A stretch of DNA of 64,000 nt, taken from assembly GCF_005848555.1 (NCBI RefSeq), contig NZ_CP040518.1, forward strand, positions 2,557,501 to 2,621,500, given 5' to 3'. The position numbers and the translations under genes were made by a program. Of this stretch, positions 39,359 through 47,663 are shown one piece after another; position 1 is the stretch's first letter, and each line of letters begins with the position of its first letter. The DNA comes from Blautia sp. SC05B48. GTDB taxonomy: Bacteria > Bacillota > Clostridia > Lachnospirales > Lachnospiraceae. The notes beneath the pieces were generated by a model. The model was not told the DNA's origin, did not search any database, and saw nothing but the letters and a program-made list of their open reading frames with translations.

Positions 39359-39781
39359 ATGGAAAAGAAACAGATTGAAGAAATGATCGATCTGGCGATC
39401 AGACAGATGGACTATTCATATGCGCCATACTCACATTTTCATGTAGGGGCTGTGCTTCTTGCCAAAAATGGCATCTATTATACCGGGTGCAACATAGAAA
39501 ATGCTGCCTATACGCCAACAAACTGTGCAGAAAGAACTGCTTTTTTCAAAGCGGTCAGTGAAGGCGTGAGAGACTTTCAGGCAATCTGTATCGTTGGCGG
39601 CAAGGATGGTGTTCCTACAGAGTATGCAGCACCCTGCGGAGTATGCAGACAGGTTATGATGGAGTTCTGTGATCCGGAAACCTTTCAGATCATACTGGCA
39701 GTCAGCAGAGATAAATATGATATCTTCACATTAAAGGAACTATTGCCATTTGGATTTGGACCGGATAATCTGGAGAAATAA
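39359..39781 (+). CDS. cdd: Cytidine deaminase
   Basis: A 140-residue homotetrameric-type zinc cytidine deaminase. The zinc site and catalytic Glu are in TNCAERTAFF and PCGVCRQVM, with the substrate motif GCNIENAAYTP. It deaminates cytidine/deoxycytidine to uridine/deoxyuridine, feeding the uridine phosphorylase encoded just upstream. AAAGGTGGG precedes the ATG. Confidence 0.95.
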   Translation: MEKKQIEEMIDLAIRQMDYSYAPYSHFHVGAVLLAKNGIYYTGCNIENAAYTPTNCAERTAFFKAVSEGVRDFQAICIVGGKDGVPTEYAAPCGVCRQVMMEFCDPETFQIILAVSRDKYDIFTLKELLPFGFGPDNLEK

Positions 39782-39840
39782 GCGCAGGTAGATACGTGCA
39801 GAGATTTTCACGATATGAAGTAGTGAGAAGTAAAATATTG

Positions 39841-39890
39841 AAAAGTGATCACCCAGATGTTGAATATCACAGGCCGGGCGGTCACTTTTT
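39841..39890 (+). terminator. Terminator of the udp-cdd operon
   Basis: AAAAGTGATCACCC pairs with GGGCGGTCACTTTT (two wobble positions), followed by T residues. It lies 60 bases behind cdd. Confidence 0.78.
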
Positions 39891-39902
39891 CTGTCATACA
39901 AC

Positions 39903-39941
39903 AAAAAACGCTGAAAACCTTAATTAAGGCTTTCCAGCGTT
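39903..39941 (-). terminator. Terminator behind tRNA-Trp (minus strand)
   Basis: On the minus strand, AACGCTG-GAAAGCCTTAATT pairs with its complement and is followed by TTTTTTG. It is about 10 bases behind the tRNA-Trp 3' end. Confidence 0.8.
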
Positions 39942-39949
39942 CCTAAGAG

Positions 39950-40020
39950 CAGGGGATGAGAGAATCGAACTCCCACCAAAGGTTTTGGAGACCCCTATCA
40001 TACCATTTGACCAATCCCCT
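39950..40020 (-). tRNA. tRNA-Trp (CCA)
   Basis: On the minus strand a full cloverleaf of about 71 bases folds, acceptor AGGGGAT/ATCCCCT. The anticodon loop CTCCAAA gives anticodon CCA, and the T-loop is TTCGATT. The 3' CCA end is not encoded. It is probably cotranscribed with tRNA-Ser 130 bases upstream. Confidence 0.93.
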
Positions 40021-40149
40021 ATATTAAATTGTGTTTTCATCACTGTTGCAATTATACATATAAAATATACAATTGTCAAGAGATGAGAGTGCTTTTTTGT
40101 ATAATAAAATATAAATAAAAATTCTTCCTGTCATAAATCGGCAGAAAAA

Positions 40150-40237
40150 CGGAGATGGAGGGATTTGAACCCTCGCGCCGGTTGCCCGACCTACCGCATT
40201 TCGAGTGCGGACCCTTCAGCCACTTGGGTACATCTCC
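40150..40237 (-). tRNA. tRNA-Ser (CGA)
   Basis: A class II tRNA of about 88 bases on the minus strand, with acceptor GGAGATG/CATCTCC, anticodon loop CTCGAAA (anticodon CGA), a long variable arm and T-loop TTCAAAT. The terminal CCA is not encoded. Confidence 0.94.
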
Positions 40238-40341
40238 GGATGTTTTCAGAGCTTTTCAGCAGCTTTCGTGAAAACCTTTATTATTATATAAGGTATCCGG
40301 AGAAAGGTCAATCTTTTTTAAAATTTTTCTTTTTTGTATTA

Positions 40342-40370
40342 TTGACGAATCTTCCGGACTATAATATGAT
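40342..40370 (+). promoter_or_regulatory. Promoter of the serine acetyltransferase gene
   Basis: TTGACG, 17 bases, TATGAT, about 50 bases before the start codon. Confidence 0.6.
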
Positions 40371-40421
40371 AATGAGATAAAGTGTACAGACAGAAGTGGA
40401 TGTGCAGAAATGGAGGGAATT

Positions 40422-41342
40422 ATGAGCGATAAGAAATCAGCGATTCTCAGAGCAGCGAAGGGGCTTACTGAGAATTATGCTTCAGAAGAACTTTTTATGC
40501 CGAAGAGCGGCAGACGGCTGCCGAATCGTTCGGTGATCATTGATATAGTAAGAGATCTGAAATCAATTGTATTTCCGGGATATTTCAGTACGGATACCAG
40601 TGCTACCGTATTTCCGGAATATTATGTGGGACACAGACTGAATGACATTTATGACAGATTGAAGAATCAGATCGAGATTGCGCTTCTTTATCACGGAGAG
40701 GAACCGGAAGAGGCAGCAGCTCGTGCAGACAGAACCACATGTGGATTTTTTGAGCAGCTTCCGGAGATCCAGAGACTGCTTCTGACAGATGTGCAGGCTG
40801 GTTTTGACGGAGACCCTGCAGCCAAGAGTAAGGAAGAAATTATTTTTTCCTATCCGGGACTGTTTGCAATCTATGTATATCGTCTGGCTCATATTCTTTA
40901 TAAAGAAGAAATTCCGTTTATCCCACGTGTGATGTCAGAATATGCACACGGCCGTACAGGAATTGATATTAACCCGGGAGCGACCATCGGAGAGTATTTC
41001 TTTATCGATCATGGTACCGGTGTGGTTGTAGGTGAGACTACAGAGATCGGAAATAATGTAAAGCTGTATCAGGGAGTGACACTGGGAGCGCTTTCCACAA
41101 GAAAGGGACAGCAGCTTGCCAATGTAAAACGTCATCCGACGATCCGTGATAATGTAACGATCTATTCTAATTCCACAGTGCTCGGTGGTGAGACGGTTGT
41201 AGGAGAGAATACGATTATAGGTGGTAATACCTTTATCACAGAATCCATTCCTGCAAATACCAAGGTCAGTGCAAAAAGTCCGGAGCTTGTGATCAAGAAA
41301 CCGAAGGCCCAGGTTTCTGCCACAAATGTATGGGAGTATTGA
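40422..41342 (+). CDS. cysE: Serine O-acetyltransferase
   Basis: About 306 residues, the long form with an N-terminal helical domain (EpsC/SatA-like). The left-handed beta-helix hexapeptide repeats start near residue 180 ([40 protein letters not shown]). The catalytic His lie in [10 protein letters not shown] and FIDHGTG. It converts L-serine and acetyl-CoA to O-acetylserine for cysteine synthesis. ATG 40422 follows ATGGAGGG; an ATG at 40410 overlaps that site. No cysteine synthase gene is adjacent. Confidence 0.93.
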   Translation: MSDKKSAILRAAKGLTENYASEELFMPKSGRRLPNRSVIIDIVRDLKSIVFPGYFSTDTSATVFPEYYVGHRLNDIYDRLKNQIEIALLYHGEEPEEAAARADRTTCGFFEQLPEIQRLLLTDVQAGFDGDPAAKSKEEIIFSYPGLFAIYVYRLAHILYKEEIPFIPRVMSEYAHGRTGIDINPGATIGEYFFIDHGTGVVVGETTEIGNNVKLYQGVTLGALSTRKGQQLANVKRHPTIRDNVTIYSNSTVLGGETVVGENTIIGGNTFITESIPANTKVSAKSPELVIKKPKAQVSATNVWEY

Positions 41343-41388
41343 TAAAAATCCAATAAATAAAAAAGTTTAAAAAAATTGCAAAAAACTG

Positions 41389-41417
41389 TTGACAAATAAA
41401 ACAGCTTGCTATATACT
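41389..41417 (+). promoter_or_regulatory. Promoter of the tRNA-Gly cluster
   Basis: TTGACA, 17 bases, TATACT, about 50 bases ahead of the first tRNA; a strong stable-RNA type promoter. Confidence 0.8.
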
Positions 41418-41467
41418 AATCATCGTTGCAGCGGTCAAGCAGTCGGTAATCACCGAAGCGACGATGC

Positions 41468-41538
41468 GCGGGTGTAGTTCAATGGTAGAACACCAGCCTT
41501 CCAAGCTGGATACGTGGGTTCGATTCCCATCACCCGCT
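41468..41538 (+). tRNA. tRNA-Gly (TCC), copy 1
   Basis: 71 bases, acceptor GCGGGTG/CACCCGC, anticodon loop CTTCCAA (anticodon TCC), T-loop TTCGATT. CCA is not encoded. Confidence 0.95.
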
Positions 41539-41541
41539 TAT

Positions 41542-41614
41542 GCGATAGTGGCGTAGTTGGTAACGCGCGACCTTGCCAAGGTCGAGACCGCGGGTTCGAG
41601 CCCCGTCTATCGCT
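41542..41614 (+). tRNA. tRNA-Gly (GCC), copy 1
   Basis: 73 bases, acceptor GCGATAG/CTATCGC, anticodon loop TTGCCAA (anticodon GCC), T-loop TTCGAGC. Three bases behind the tRNA-Gly(TCC). Confidence 0.94.
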
Positions 41615-41649
41615 CTCATCGAAGGATGAAGATTTATAATTTCATAACT

Positions 41650-41720
41650 GCGGGTGTAGTTCAATGGTAGAACACCAGCCTTCCAAGCTGGATACGTGGG
41701 TTCGATTCCCATCACCCGCT
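41650..41720 (+). tRNA. tRNA-Gly (TCC), copy 2
   Basis: Same sequence as the copy at 41468, anticodon TCC. It follows a 35-base spacer. Confidence 0.95.
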
Positions 41721-41723
41721 TGT

Positions 41724-41796
41724 GCGATAGTGGCGTAGTTGGTAACGCGCGACCTTGCCAAGGTCGAGACCGCGGGTTCGAGCCCCGTCTATCGCT
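41724..41796 (+). tRNA. tRNA-Gly (GCC), copy 2
   Basis: Same sequence as the copy at 41542, anticodon GCC. Last gene of the tRNA cluster. Confidence 0.94.
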
Positions 41797-41801
41797 CTTC
41801 G

Positions 41802-41831
41802 GAACTCTGAGAATGATCAGAGTTCTTTTTT
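41802..41831 (+). terminator. Terminator of the tRNA-Gly cluster
   Basis: GAACTCTGA and TCAGAGTTC with a 6-base loop, followed by TTTTTT. Confidence 0.9.
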
Positions 41832-41838
41832 GTTGCGA

Positions 41839-41880
41839 AAAAATCCTCTGCTTTATTTTTATGCAGCAGAGGATTTTTTG
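41839..41880 (-). terminator. Terminator of the DUF378 gene
   Basis: AAAATCCTCTGCT and AGCAGAGGATTTT form a 13-bp stem. The minus-strand side faces the DUF378 stop codon and ends in a T-run; both orientations have one. Confidence 0.85.
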
Positions 41881-41901
41881 CGTTATGTGTTACTGCGTAG
41901 C

Positions 41902-42117
41902 TTATTCAGTTGTTTCACCCTGATCGATCAGAGTATAGAAGGTCAGAAGATAAAGCCCGCATAAGCCTACAAGTCCGTAGATGATCCGGGAGAGCCAGCT
42001 CATGCTTCCGAACAGGAATGCTACCAGATTAAAATTAAAGAAGCCGATCAGACCCCAGTTTATGGCACCGACCACAGCAATGGTCAGGGTGAAGTACTGC
42101 AGACATTTATTTGACAT
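41902..42117 (-). CDS. DUF378 family small membrane protein
   Basis: 71 residues with two membrane segments (about 8-32 and 40-62) and the DUF378 hallmark VVGAINWGLIGFFNFNLVAF. Function unknown. A GGATGG site precedes the ATG. Confidence 0.92.
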   Translation of the reverse strand: MSNKCLQYFTLTIAVVGAINWGLIGFFNFNLVAFLFGSMSWLSRIIYGLVGLCGLYLLTFYTLIDQGETTE

Positions 42118-42193
42118 AAGTCACCATCCTTTCGTTATACAGGAAATAGTTTTTCATGGAATCGAAAAAATATACACAGGAATGAGAAAAAGA

Positions 42194-42249
42194 AAAACGG
42201 AAATTTCTGCCAGCCATGAAAAAATCATGAAGGAGAAATTTCCGTTTTC
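42194..42249 (-). terminator. Terminator of the DUF5067 protein gene
   Basis: AAACGGAAATTTCT pairs with AGAAATTTCCGTTT across a 26-base loop. On the minus strand it lies about 80 bases behind the stop codon and ends in T residues. Confidence 0.75.
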
Positions 42250-42328
42250 CTTTCATATGCAAGATAAAATGTAAATTTCCGGTTTATCGAATTTGGATCG
42301 TAAATATCCGCCAGGCGATTCCGATATC

Positions 42329-43492
42329 TTACTTCAGCTTCAGAATCTGAGAGGTTGTCTGTCCGCCGCTTACATTCAGAGTTTCTTTGCCCTGAAGCGT
42401 TACATCATTGGTAGTATCCTTCAGAAGAAATACCTGGCATACAGTGACGGTTTTTCCGGGATCAATGGTGCTCATGTAGTTATCTACAGCATCATCGCTG
42501 GCTTCCGGATAAGTTCCTTCCAGAACTTCTCCGTTCTGGGAAGCCTGCAGGGTGAAGTCTACAAATGCACTGGACTGGGAATCGCCGGAGTTTGTATAGT
42601 CGTAGTAGATCATCAGACAGGGATTTCCGCCGTAGTCCTTGGAAATCGCAAACTGTTTGAAACGGACGGAGAATTTGTCAGTTGTAATATCAATGGATGC
42701 ACTTGTGTCCTCAGCAGAGGCCGTGCTGCCTGGGGTGGAAGAATCCTCTGCAGCGGCAGAACTGCTATCTGTGCTGTCATCCGTAAGCTGGGATGATATT
42801 TCGTCTTTTACGCTTTTGAAGTTTGCACACATAACCTTGACTGTGGTGTCATCCAGAGAAACGATCTTCCAGTCGCTGCCGATTTTGATCAGAGGATAGG
42901 TAATATCGATCTCACTGTATTTCTCATCAGCTGTGGAAGCATTTTCGGCAAGAAGTGCAGCGAGCATTTCCTGGATATCATCCTGTGTCATTTCCTTTCC
43001 GGCATAGGCTGCGACAGCAACCTTACGGGTGTATTCCTGAATAGTTGCTGCATAGATATTGGTTCCGTCAATATATTTCATGTGAACCGTTATCCTGGCA
43101 GTTCCGTTCTGGATGTCAAATTTGTTTTTGGTGATCTTGTAGGTCATTTTTTTGTTGACGGTAGTGAAGAAATCTGTGTAAGCAGAATCACGGATATCTG
43201 CATCATCCAGAGCACTGAGATCATGACTCTGGAGAAGGTTCTCCATTGTGGTAAAATCCATGTTCTGCATGCCTGTGAGAAATTCTTCTGTGGCTTCTAC
43301 CGGTTTATGGCGCTGCATCATATACCAGGCGGTTCCGCCGGCTGCGGCAGCGATCAGAAGGATGATCAGACAGATCACGAGAGGCTTTTTGCTTTTTTTC
43401 TTTCTGTGGGGAGTGTCGCCTTCAAAATCATTGGAGATCAATGATCTGGAGAGCTCATCGTCATAAAAATCATTATTGTCTTCTGTATTCAT
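42329..43492 (-). CDS. Membrane-anchored protein with DUF5067 domain
   Basis: 387 residues. A basic cytoplasmic head (HRKKKSKKP) precedes one membrane segment (about 38-58). A helical/NTF2-like extracellular part covers about 65-225, a Ser/Thr/Asp-rich linker about 235-270, and a DUF5067 Ig-like domain about 275-387 (DKFSVRFKQFAISKDYGG, MIYYDYTNSGDSQSSAF). It is probably a surface protein of unknown role. The linker is long and of low complexity, as in exported Lachnospiraceae proteins. Confidence 0.85.
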   Translation of the reverse strand: MNTEDNNDFYDDELSRSLISNDFEGDTPHRKKKSKKPLVICLIILLIAAAAGGTAWYMMQRHKPVEATEEFLTGMQNMDFTTMENLLQSHDLSALDDADIRDSAYTDFFTTVNKKMTYKITKNKFDIQNGTARITVHMKYIDGTNIYAATIQEYTRKVAVAAYAGKEMTQDDIQEMLAALLAENASTADEKYSEIDITYPLIKIGSDWKIVSLDDTTVKVMCANFKSVKDEISSQLTDDSTDSSSAAAEDSSTPGSTASAEDTSASIDITTDKFSVRFKQFAISKDYGGNPCLMIYYDYTNSGDSQSSAFVDFTLQASQNGEVLEGTYPEASDDAVDNYMSTIDPGKTVTVCQVFLLKDTTNDVTLQGKETLNVSGGQTTSQILKLK

Positions 43493-43615
43493 TATTCCTC
43501 CTTACAATAAGTCATTCTGGTTTTCGGGTGGGTAAGTCAGAGGATATCTGTTTGCATTTGCGGGCAAACAGCATCACCCTATGTTACCGTAACGATTATA
43601 TCATAGGTTTACTGT

Positions 43616-43644
43616 TTGAGAAACCCCCTGTGTTATGATATACT
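43616..43644 (+). promoter_or_regulatory. Promoter of the lysophospholipase-like gene
   Basis: TTGAGA, 17 bases, TATACT, about 88 bases ahead of the start codon. Confidence 0.6.
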
Positions 43645-43679
43645 GGAAGACACAGAAAAAGTGGTTGAGTACAGGTGAC

Positions 43680-43710
43680 AAAGCGGAATGCGAATGCCCG
43701 CTTTATGCAG
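43680..43710 (+). repeat. Short hairpin repeat, copy 1
   Basis: AAAGCGG and CCGCTTT enclose AATGCGAATGC. A near-identical element occurs at 49047-49077, in the 3' untranslated region of folA. Here it sits in the leader of the hydrolase mRNA. Confidence 0.55.
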
Positions 43711-43732
43711 CAGAAAAGGTGAGGTGAAATAT

Positions 43733-44671
43733 ATGTTACGGACAATTCAGTATTCATTTCCTTCAAAAGCAGACGGATTGGAAATTTCCTGCTTAGCAGT
43801 AGTGCCGGAGTTGGAACGTAATGAGAAATACCGTGGGATCATACAGATCGTTCACGGAATGAGTGAGTACAAGGAACGCTACATTCCTTTTATGGAATAT
43901 ATGGCAGAGCGAAAATATATAAGTGTGATCCATGATCACCGTGGCCATGGGAAAAGCGTACGCAGTAAAGAGGATCTTGGGTATATGTACGGTGGTGGGG
44001 CGGATGCCATGCTGCAGGATATCCATACGGTGAACTGCTTGATCAAGGATCATTTCCCAGGTATTCCGCTGATCCTTTTCGGACACAGCATGGGCTCTCT
44101 GGCAGTTCGTGCCTATGCAGCGCATCATGACAGCTGTATGGATATGCTGATCGTCTGCGGCTCACCCAGCTATAATGTATTTCGCCCGGTCGGAGTAGCT
44201 CTGGCAAAAGCGGGAAAGACTGTTTTCGGGCCTAAACACAGTGCGGGTCTGATCGAGATGATGTCTTTTGGAAGCTATGCAATGCACTTTAAAAAAGAAA
44301 AAAACCGTTTTTCCTGGATCTGCTCTGATCCGCAGGTTGTGCAGGATTATTCGGATTCAGAATACTGTGGATTTACCTTTACGGATGATGCATATCTGGC
44401 ACTTTTTGACCTGATGAAAAGAGCCTATGATGTGAAGCACTGGAAGTGTACAAAGCCGGAAATGCCGGTGCTGTTTATCAGTGGGGCGGAGGATCCCTGC
44501 ATGGGAAATGTGAGACAGTTTGCGAAGTCTGTCCGTGCCATGCGTTGTGCAGGATACCGGGATGTCCGGGGAAAATTATATCCGGGAATGCGCCACGAGA
44601 TCCTGAATGAGAAAGACAGGGAAAAGGTTTATCATGATATATTTACATATATCTGCAAAAAAGGACTTTGA
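43733..44671 (+). CDS. Alpha/beta hydrolase (lysophospholipase-like)
   Basis: 312 residues, serine hydrolase of the Hydrolase_4 / monoacylglycerol lipase-like group. The His-Gly oxyanion motif is IIQIVHGMSEYKERY, the nucleophile elbow FGHSMGSLAVRAY (Ser about 121), the acid SGAEDP and the catalytic His GMRHEILNE. ATG 43733 follows AAAAGGTGAGG; an upstream ATG at 43688 lies in the hairpin leader. No signal peptide, so a cytoplasmic lipid or ester substrate is likely. Confidence 0.92.
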   Translation: MLRTIQYSFPSKADGLEISCLAVVPELERNEKYRGIIQIVHGMSEYKERYIPFMEYMAERKYISVIHDHRGHGKSVRSKEDLGYMYGGGADAMLQDIHTVNCLIKDHFPGIPLILFGHSMGSLAVRAYAAHHDSCMDMLIVCGSPSYNVFRPVGVALAKAGKTVFGPKHSAGLIEMMSFGSYAMHFKKEKNRFSWICSDPQVVQDYSDSEYCGFTFTDDAYLALFDLMKRAYDVKHWKCTKPEMPVLFISGAEDPCMGNVRQFAKSVRAMRCAGYRDVRGKLYPGMRHEILNEKDREKVYHDIFTYICKKGL

Positions 44672-44696
44672 ACGCTCTGTGACAGAGTGATATAAT
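44668..44696 (+). promoter_or_regulatory. malQ promoter with palindrome in the spacer
   Basis: TTGAAC, 17 bases, TATAAT. The spacer contains the inverted repeat CTCTGT-G-ACAGAG (44675-44687). The -35 box overlaps the stop codon of the preceding gene. Confidence 0.65.
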
Positions 44697-44768
44697 AAAA
44701 ATCTGAGTGCTCCTGCAGACATCTGTGAGAGGGCGCAACTACTGAGAAAACAGGAGGATTCGTAAATT

Positions 44769-46313
44769 ATGAGAGCAAGTGGGATTTTACTTCCGGTATC
44801 CAGTCTTCCATCGAAATATGGAATCGGATGCTTTTCTGCGGAAGCATATGAGTTTGTAGACCAGCTGGCAAGAGCAGGACAGAAATACTGGCAGATTCTT
44901 CCTCTCGGACCTACCGGATATGGAGATTCACCATACCAGTCTTTTTCTACCTTTGCGGGAAATCCGTATTTTATTGATCTGGAGGCTTTTGTAAAAGAGG
45001 GATATCTGGATAAAAGTGATTGCGAGGACTGTGACTGGGGTACAAACGAGAGCTATGTGGATTATGAGAAGATTTATAATTCCAGATTTCGGCTTTTGAG
45101 AAAAGCCTTTGAAAATTATGACTGTGAGACAGATCAGGAGTACCGTAAGTTTGTAAAAGAAAATGCTGCTTGGCTGGAAGATTACAGCCTGTATATGGCA
45201 ATCAAGGACAGCCTGAATGGGATCAGCTGGATCGAATGGCCTACGGAACTCAAAAACAGAGAAAAAGCTGCATTGGCTGAAGAAAGAGAGAAGCTTGCAA
45301 AAGAAGTGGGATTTTACTGCTTCCAGCAGTTCTGCTTTTTTAAACAGTGGACAGCACTGAAAGCTTATGCAAATGCTAAGGGAGTGGAGATGATCGGAGA
45401 CATCCCGATCTACGTTGCGTTTGACAGTGCGGATGCCTGGGCACAGCCGGAATTGTTCCAGTTTGATAAGGAAAATATTCCGATCGGCGTTGCCGGATGT
45501 CCGCCGGATGCTTTTTCCGCCACAGGGCAGCTCTGGGGAAATCCGCTTTATGACTGGGAATATCACAAGAAAACAGGCTATGCATGGTGGACACGCCGAA
45601 TGGCAAATTGTATGAAGCTTTATGATGTGGTAAGGATCGACCATTTCAGAGGCTTTGATGAGTATTATTCCATTCCGTACGGAGATAAAACTGCCCAGTT
45701 CGGTCACTGGGAAAAGGGACCGGGAATGGATCTGTTCCGTGCGCTTGAAAAGAATCTTGGAAAGCTGGATGTGATCGCAGAGGATCTTGGTCTCCTTACA
45801 GACAGTGTGATCGAGATGGTGGAAGAATCCGGATTCCCGGGAATGAAGGTATTGCAGTTTGCTTTTGACGAGAATGAGGACAGTCCGTATCTGACGCACA
45901 GATATGAAAGGAATTGCATTGTTTACACAGGTACTCATGACAATGAGACAACAAGAGGATGGTTCCGCAATCTGAGCCAGCATGACCGAAATTTTGCCAG
46001 GGCCTATATTGGCTGTGAGGGCAAGCATGAGACTGCGGCAGTGTGGAGCATGATACGTGCGGCGATGTCCAGTGTTGCAGATCGCTGTGTGATCCCGGTA
46101 CAGGATTATCTCTGCCTTGGAAATGAGGCAAGGATCAATGAACCGTCAACTCTTGGTGACAACTGGAAGTGGCGTATGAAAAAAGGCCAGCTCAATGAAA
46201 CAATTATTCAGAAGATTTATAAAATGACAAAGCTTTATGGAAGACTTGTAAAAGAAGAAACGGAAGAGAAGGAAAAAACAGAAGCTGACAGGGAAAAGAT
46301 ATCTGACAAATAG
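44769..46313 (+). CDS. malQ: 4-alpha-glucanotransferase
   Basis: A 514-residue GH77 amylomaltase that transfers glucan segments during maltodextrin and glycogen breakdown. It opens with RASGILLPVSSLPSKYGIG. The catalytic nucleophile region is VRIDHFRGFDEYYSIP, the acid/base VIAEDLG and the third Asp GTHDNETTRGW. AGGAGG precedes the ATG. The last ~20 residues are a charged tail (Glu/Lys-rich) beyond the usual end. The downstream small membrane gene, 37 bases away, may be cotranscribed. Confidence 0.95.
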   Translation: MRASGILLPVSSLPSKYGIGCFSAEAYEFVDQLARAGQKYWQILPLGPTGYGDSPYQSFSTFAGNPYFIDLEAFVKEGYLDKSDCEDCDWGTNESYVDYEKIYNSRFRLLRKAFENYDCETDQEYRKFVKENAAWLEDYSLYMAIKDSLNGISWIEWPTELKNREKAALAEEREKLAKEVGFYCFQQFCFFKQWTALKAYANAKGVEMIGDIPIYVAFDSADAWAQPELFQFDKENIPIGVAGCPPDAFSATGQLWGNPLYDWEYHKKTGYAWWTRRMANCMKLYDVVRIDHFRGFDEYYSIPYGDKTAQFGHWEKGPGMDLFRALEKNLGKLDVIAEDLGLLTDSVIEMVEESGFPGMKVLQFAFDENEDSPYLTHRYERNCIVYTGTHDNETTRGWFRNLSQHDRNFARAYIGCEGKHETAAVWSMIRAAMSSVADRCVIPVQDYLCLGNEARINEPSTLGDNWKWRMKKGQLNETIIQKIYKMTKLYGRLVKEETEEKEKTEADREKISDK

Positions 46314-46350
46314 AGAAATATAAGGATATCAGAAAGGACAGAAATACATC

Positions 46351-46779
46351 ATGGAAGAACAGAAAAGAGAAAATAAGGAAGAGCTGCAGCAGGAAACTGC
46401 TGAGGAAAAGAATTCCGGACAGGGAAATTCTTCCACAAGAAGCAGTCTTCTGTGGATCTTTGCAGGAGGCTATCTTGTGTATACAGGATATCGTCTCTGC
46501 GCCAGTGTCATAAGCGGAGCAGAAGACTCCGGTGTGGTATTTCTGGCAGCGGGAGGTATTTTTGTTGTGATCGGAGCAGTGCTTTTGATCATGGCGATCC
46601 GTAATCTTGCAAAGGCTGGCGCACAGAAACATGAGATAGAAGAAGCTGTTGCGAAAAAAGCGGCAGAGGAAGCTTCTCAAAATCCGGAAACCGTGGCAAA
46701 GAAAAAAATGTCAATTGCGGAGCGGGCGCATCTTGCGGAAAATCTGGATGACGCACCGGAGGAGAAAGACGAAAAATAA
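46351..46779 (+). CDS. Small membrane protein of unknown function
   Basis: 142 residues with an acidic Glu/Gln-rich N-terminus (1-30), two membrane segments (about 33-52 and 60-85) and a charged, probably coiled tail. I do not recognise the family. GAAAGGA precedes the ATG. Confidence 0.7.
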   Translation: MEEQKRENKEELQQETAEEKNSGQGNSSTRSSLLWIFAGGYLVYTGYRLCASVISGAEDSGVVFLAAGGIFVVIGAVLLIMAIRNLAKAGAQKHEIEEAVAKKAAEEASQNPETVAKKKMSIAERAHLAENLDDAPEEKDEK

Positions 46780-46834
46780 AACCGGATGCAGGTGAGAGTA
46801 AAATGCCTGCTGAGATATGACGATTAGTAATAGC

Positions 46835-46885
46835 AAAAACGGAACATCATAAGGCAAAAAAATCCTTATGTATGTTCCGTTTTTT
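46835..46885. terminator. Bidirectional terminator
   Basis: AAAACGGAACAT-ATAAGG and CCTTAT-ATGTTCCGTTTT form a long stem with A/T tails at both ends, between convergent genes. Confidence 0.88.
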
Positions 46886-46908
46886 AGATCAGGCAGATCG
46901 CAAAACAG

Positions 46909-47439
46909 TTATCTGCGTCTTTGCGCGTTTCTGCGTTTTTTTCGAGATTTTTTTCTGTTGGGGGTATGTAAGGTAGACCAGCAGAATGCCTGTACCAGCA
47001 AAATTCCGATCATTGCTCCGCAACTGTCGATCCCTACATCCCTTACGGAAGGTCCGCGGGCCTCTACAAAAGACTGATGGTATTCATCCAGTCCGGCAAA
47101 TCCCACACATACAAATCCGGCAAGGAGCATCAGCCAGATTCCCCGAACTCCGTATACATAGAGGGGGAAGGAAATAGATATGGCCAACAGGCAGTATTCT
47201 GTCATGTGAGCAGCCTTACGGACATAAAATTCGATATCTGCAGCTTCCTGGGAAAGCTGTTCCAGGCTTTTGCCGGAAGCTAATATTTCGTTTTTGGTTT
47301 CTACGATCTGGTAGCTGATCTTATAGCTCAGGGCACCGGAAACATCTCCGGTCTGTGCGGAAAAAGAGTAGATCACGCACATCATCAGGATCGCAGGTGC
47401 AAAAGAAAAAGGTTTTAATAATGTAATCAGTATTTTCAT
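46909..47439 (-). CDS. VanZ family protein
   Basis: 176 residues with four membrane segments. VanZ-type features are FAPAILMMCVIYSFSAQTGD at the N-terminus, VRKAAHMTEYCLLAI (about 92) and the loop DEYHQSFVEARGPSVRDVGI (about 133), then DSCGA. The tail is very basic. VanZ members have been linked to low-level glycopeptide resistance, but most, including this one, have no proven role. Confidence 0.92.
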   Translation of the reverse strand: MKILITLLKPFSFAPAILMMCVIYSFSAQTGDVSGALSYKISYQIVETKNEILASGKSLEQLSQEAADIEFYVRKAAHMTEYCLLAISISFPLYVYGVRGIWLMLLAGFVCVGFAGLDEYHQSFVEARGPSVRDVGIDSCGAMIGILLVQAFCWSTLHTPNRKKSRKKRRNAQRRR

Positions 47440-47552
47440 GGCTCTTAATATAGCACTCCCGCATGGAAAAGTCCAGAAAAATACAGAAAAAGAACAGGGA
47501 AAAGGAAAAACAGGGAGAGAAGGTTAAATGGGATAGGAGGTTAAAGGGGAAG

Positions 47553-47582
47553 TGGACAGTAAGGACTGAAATGTGTTAGAAT
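47553..47582 (+). promoter_or_regulatory. Possible thyA promoter
   Basis: TGGACA, 18 bases, TAGAAT, about 80 bases ahead of thyA. Both boxes are imperfect. Confidence 0.4.
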
Positions 47583-47663
47583 ATAAAATAAATTTCAGGG
47601 GCATTTTTAAGAAAAAAGCAGCCCGGGATCGAATAGAAGAAAATTACAGGAGGAAATCAACAA

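Larger units (their letters stand above)
41468..41796 (+). repeat. Tandem duplication of a tRNA-Gly(TCC)-tRNA-Gly(GCC) pair
   Basis: The two-gene unit of 147 bases (41468-41614) recurs at 41650-41796, offset by 182 bases. The tRNAs appear identical between copies, while the 3-base linkers differ (TTA against TGT). Confidence 0.93.

Noticed and set aside
41468..41796. CRISPR array or attachment site at the repeated tRNA block
   Set aside because: The repeat is simply two tRNA genes copied once; no spacer pattern and no integrase gene nearby.
44928..46028. A 366-codon open frame antisense to malQ
   Set aside because: Mirror image of the GH77 catalytic core; no start signal or recognisable domain.
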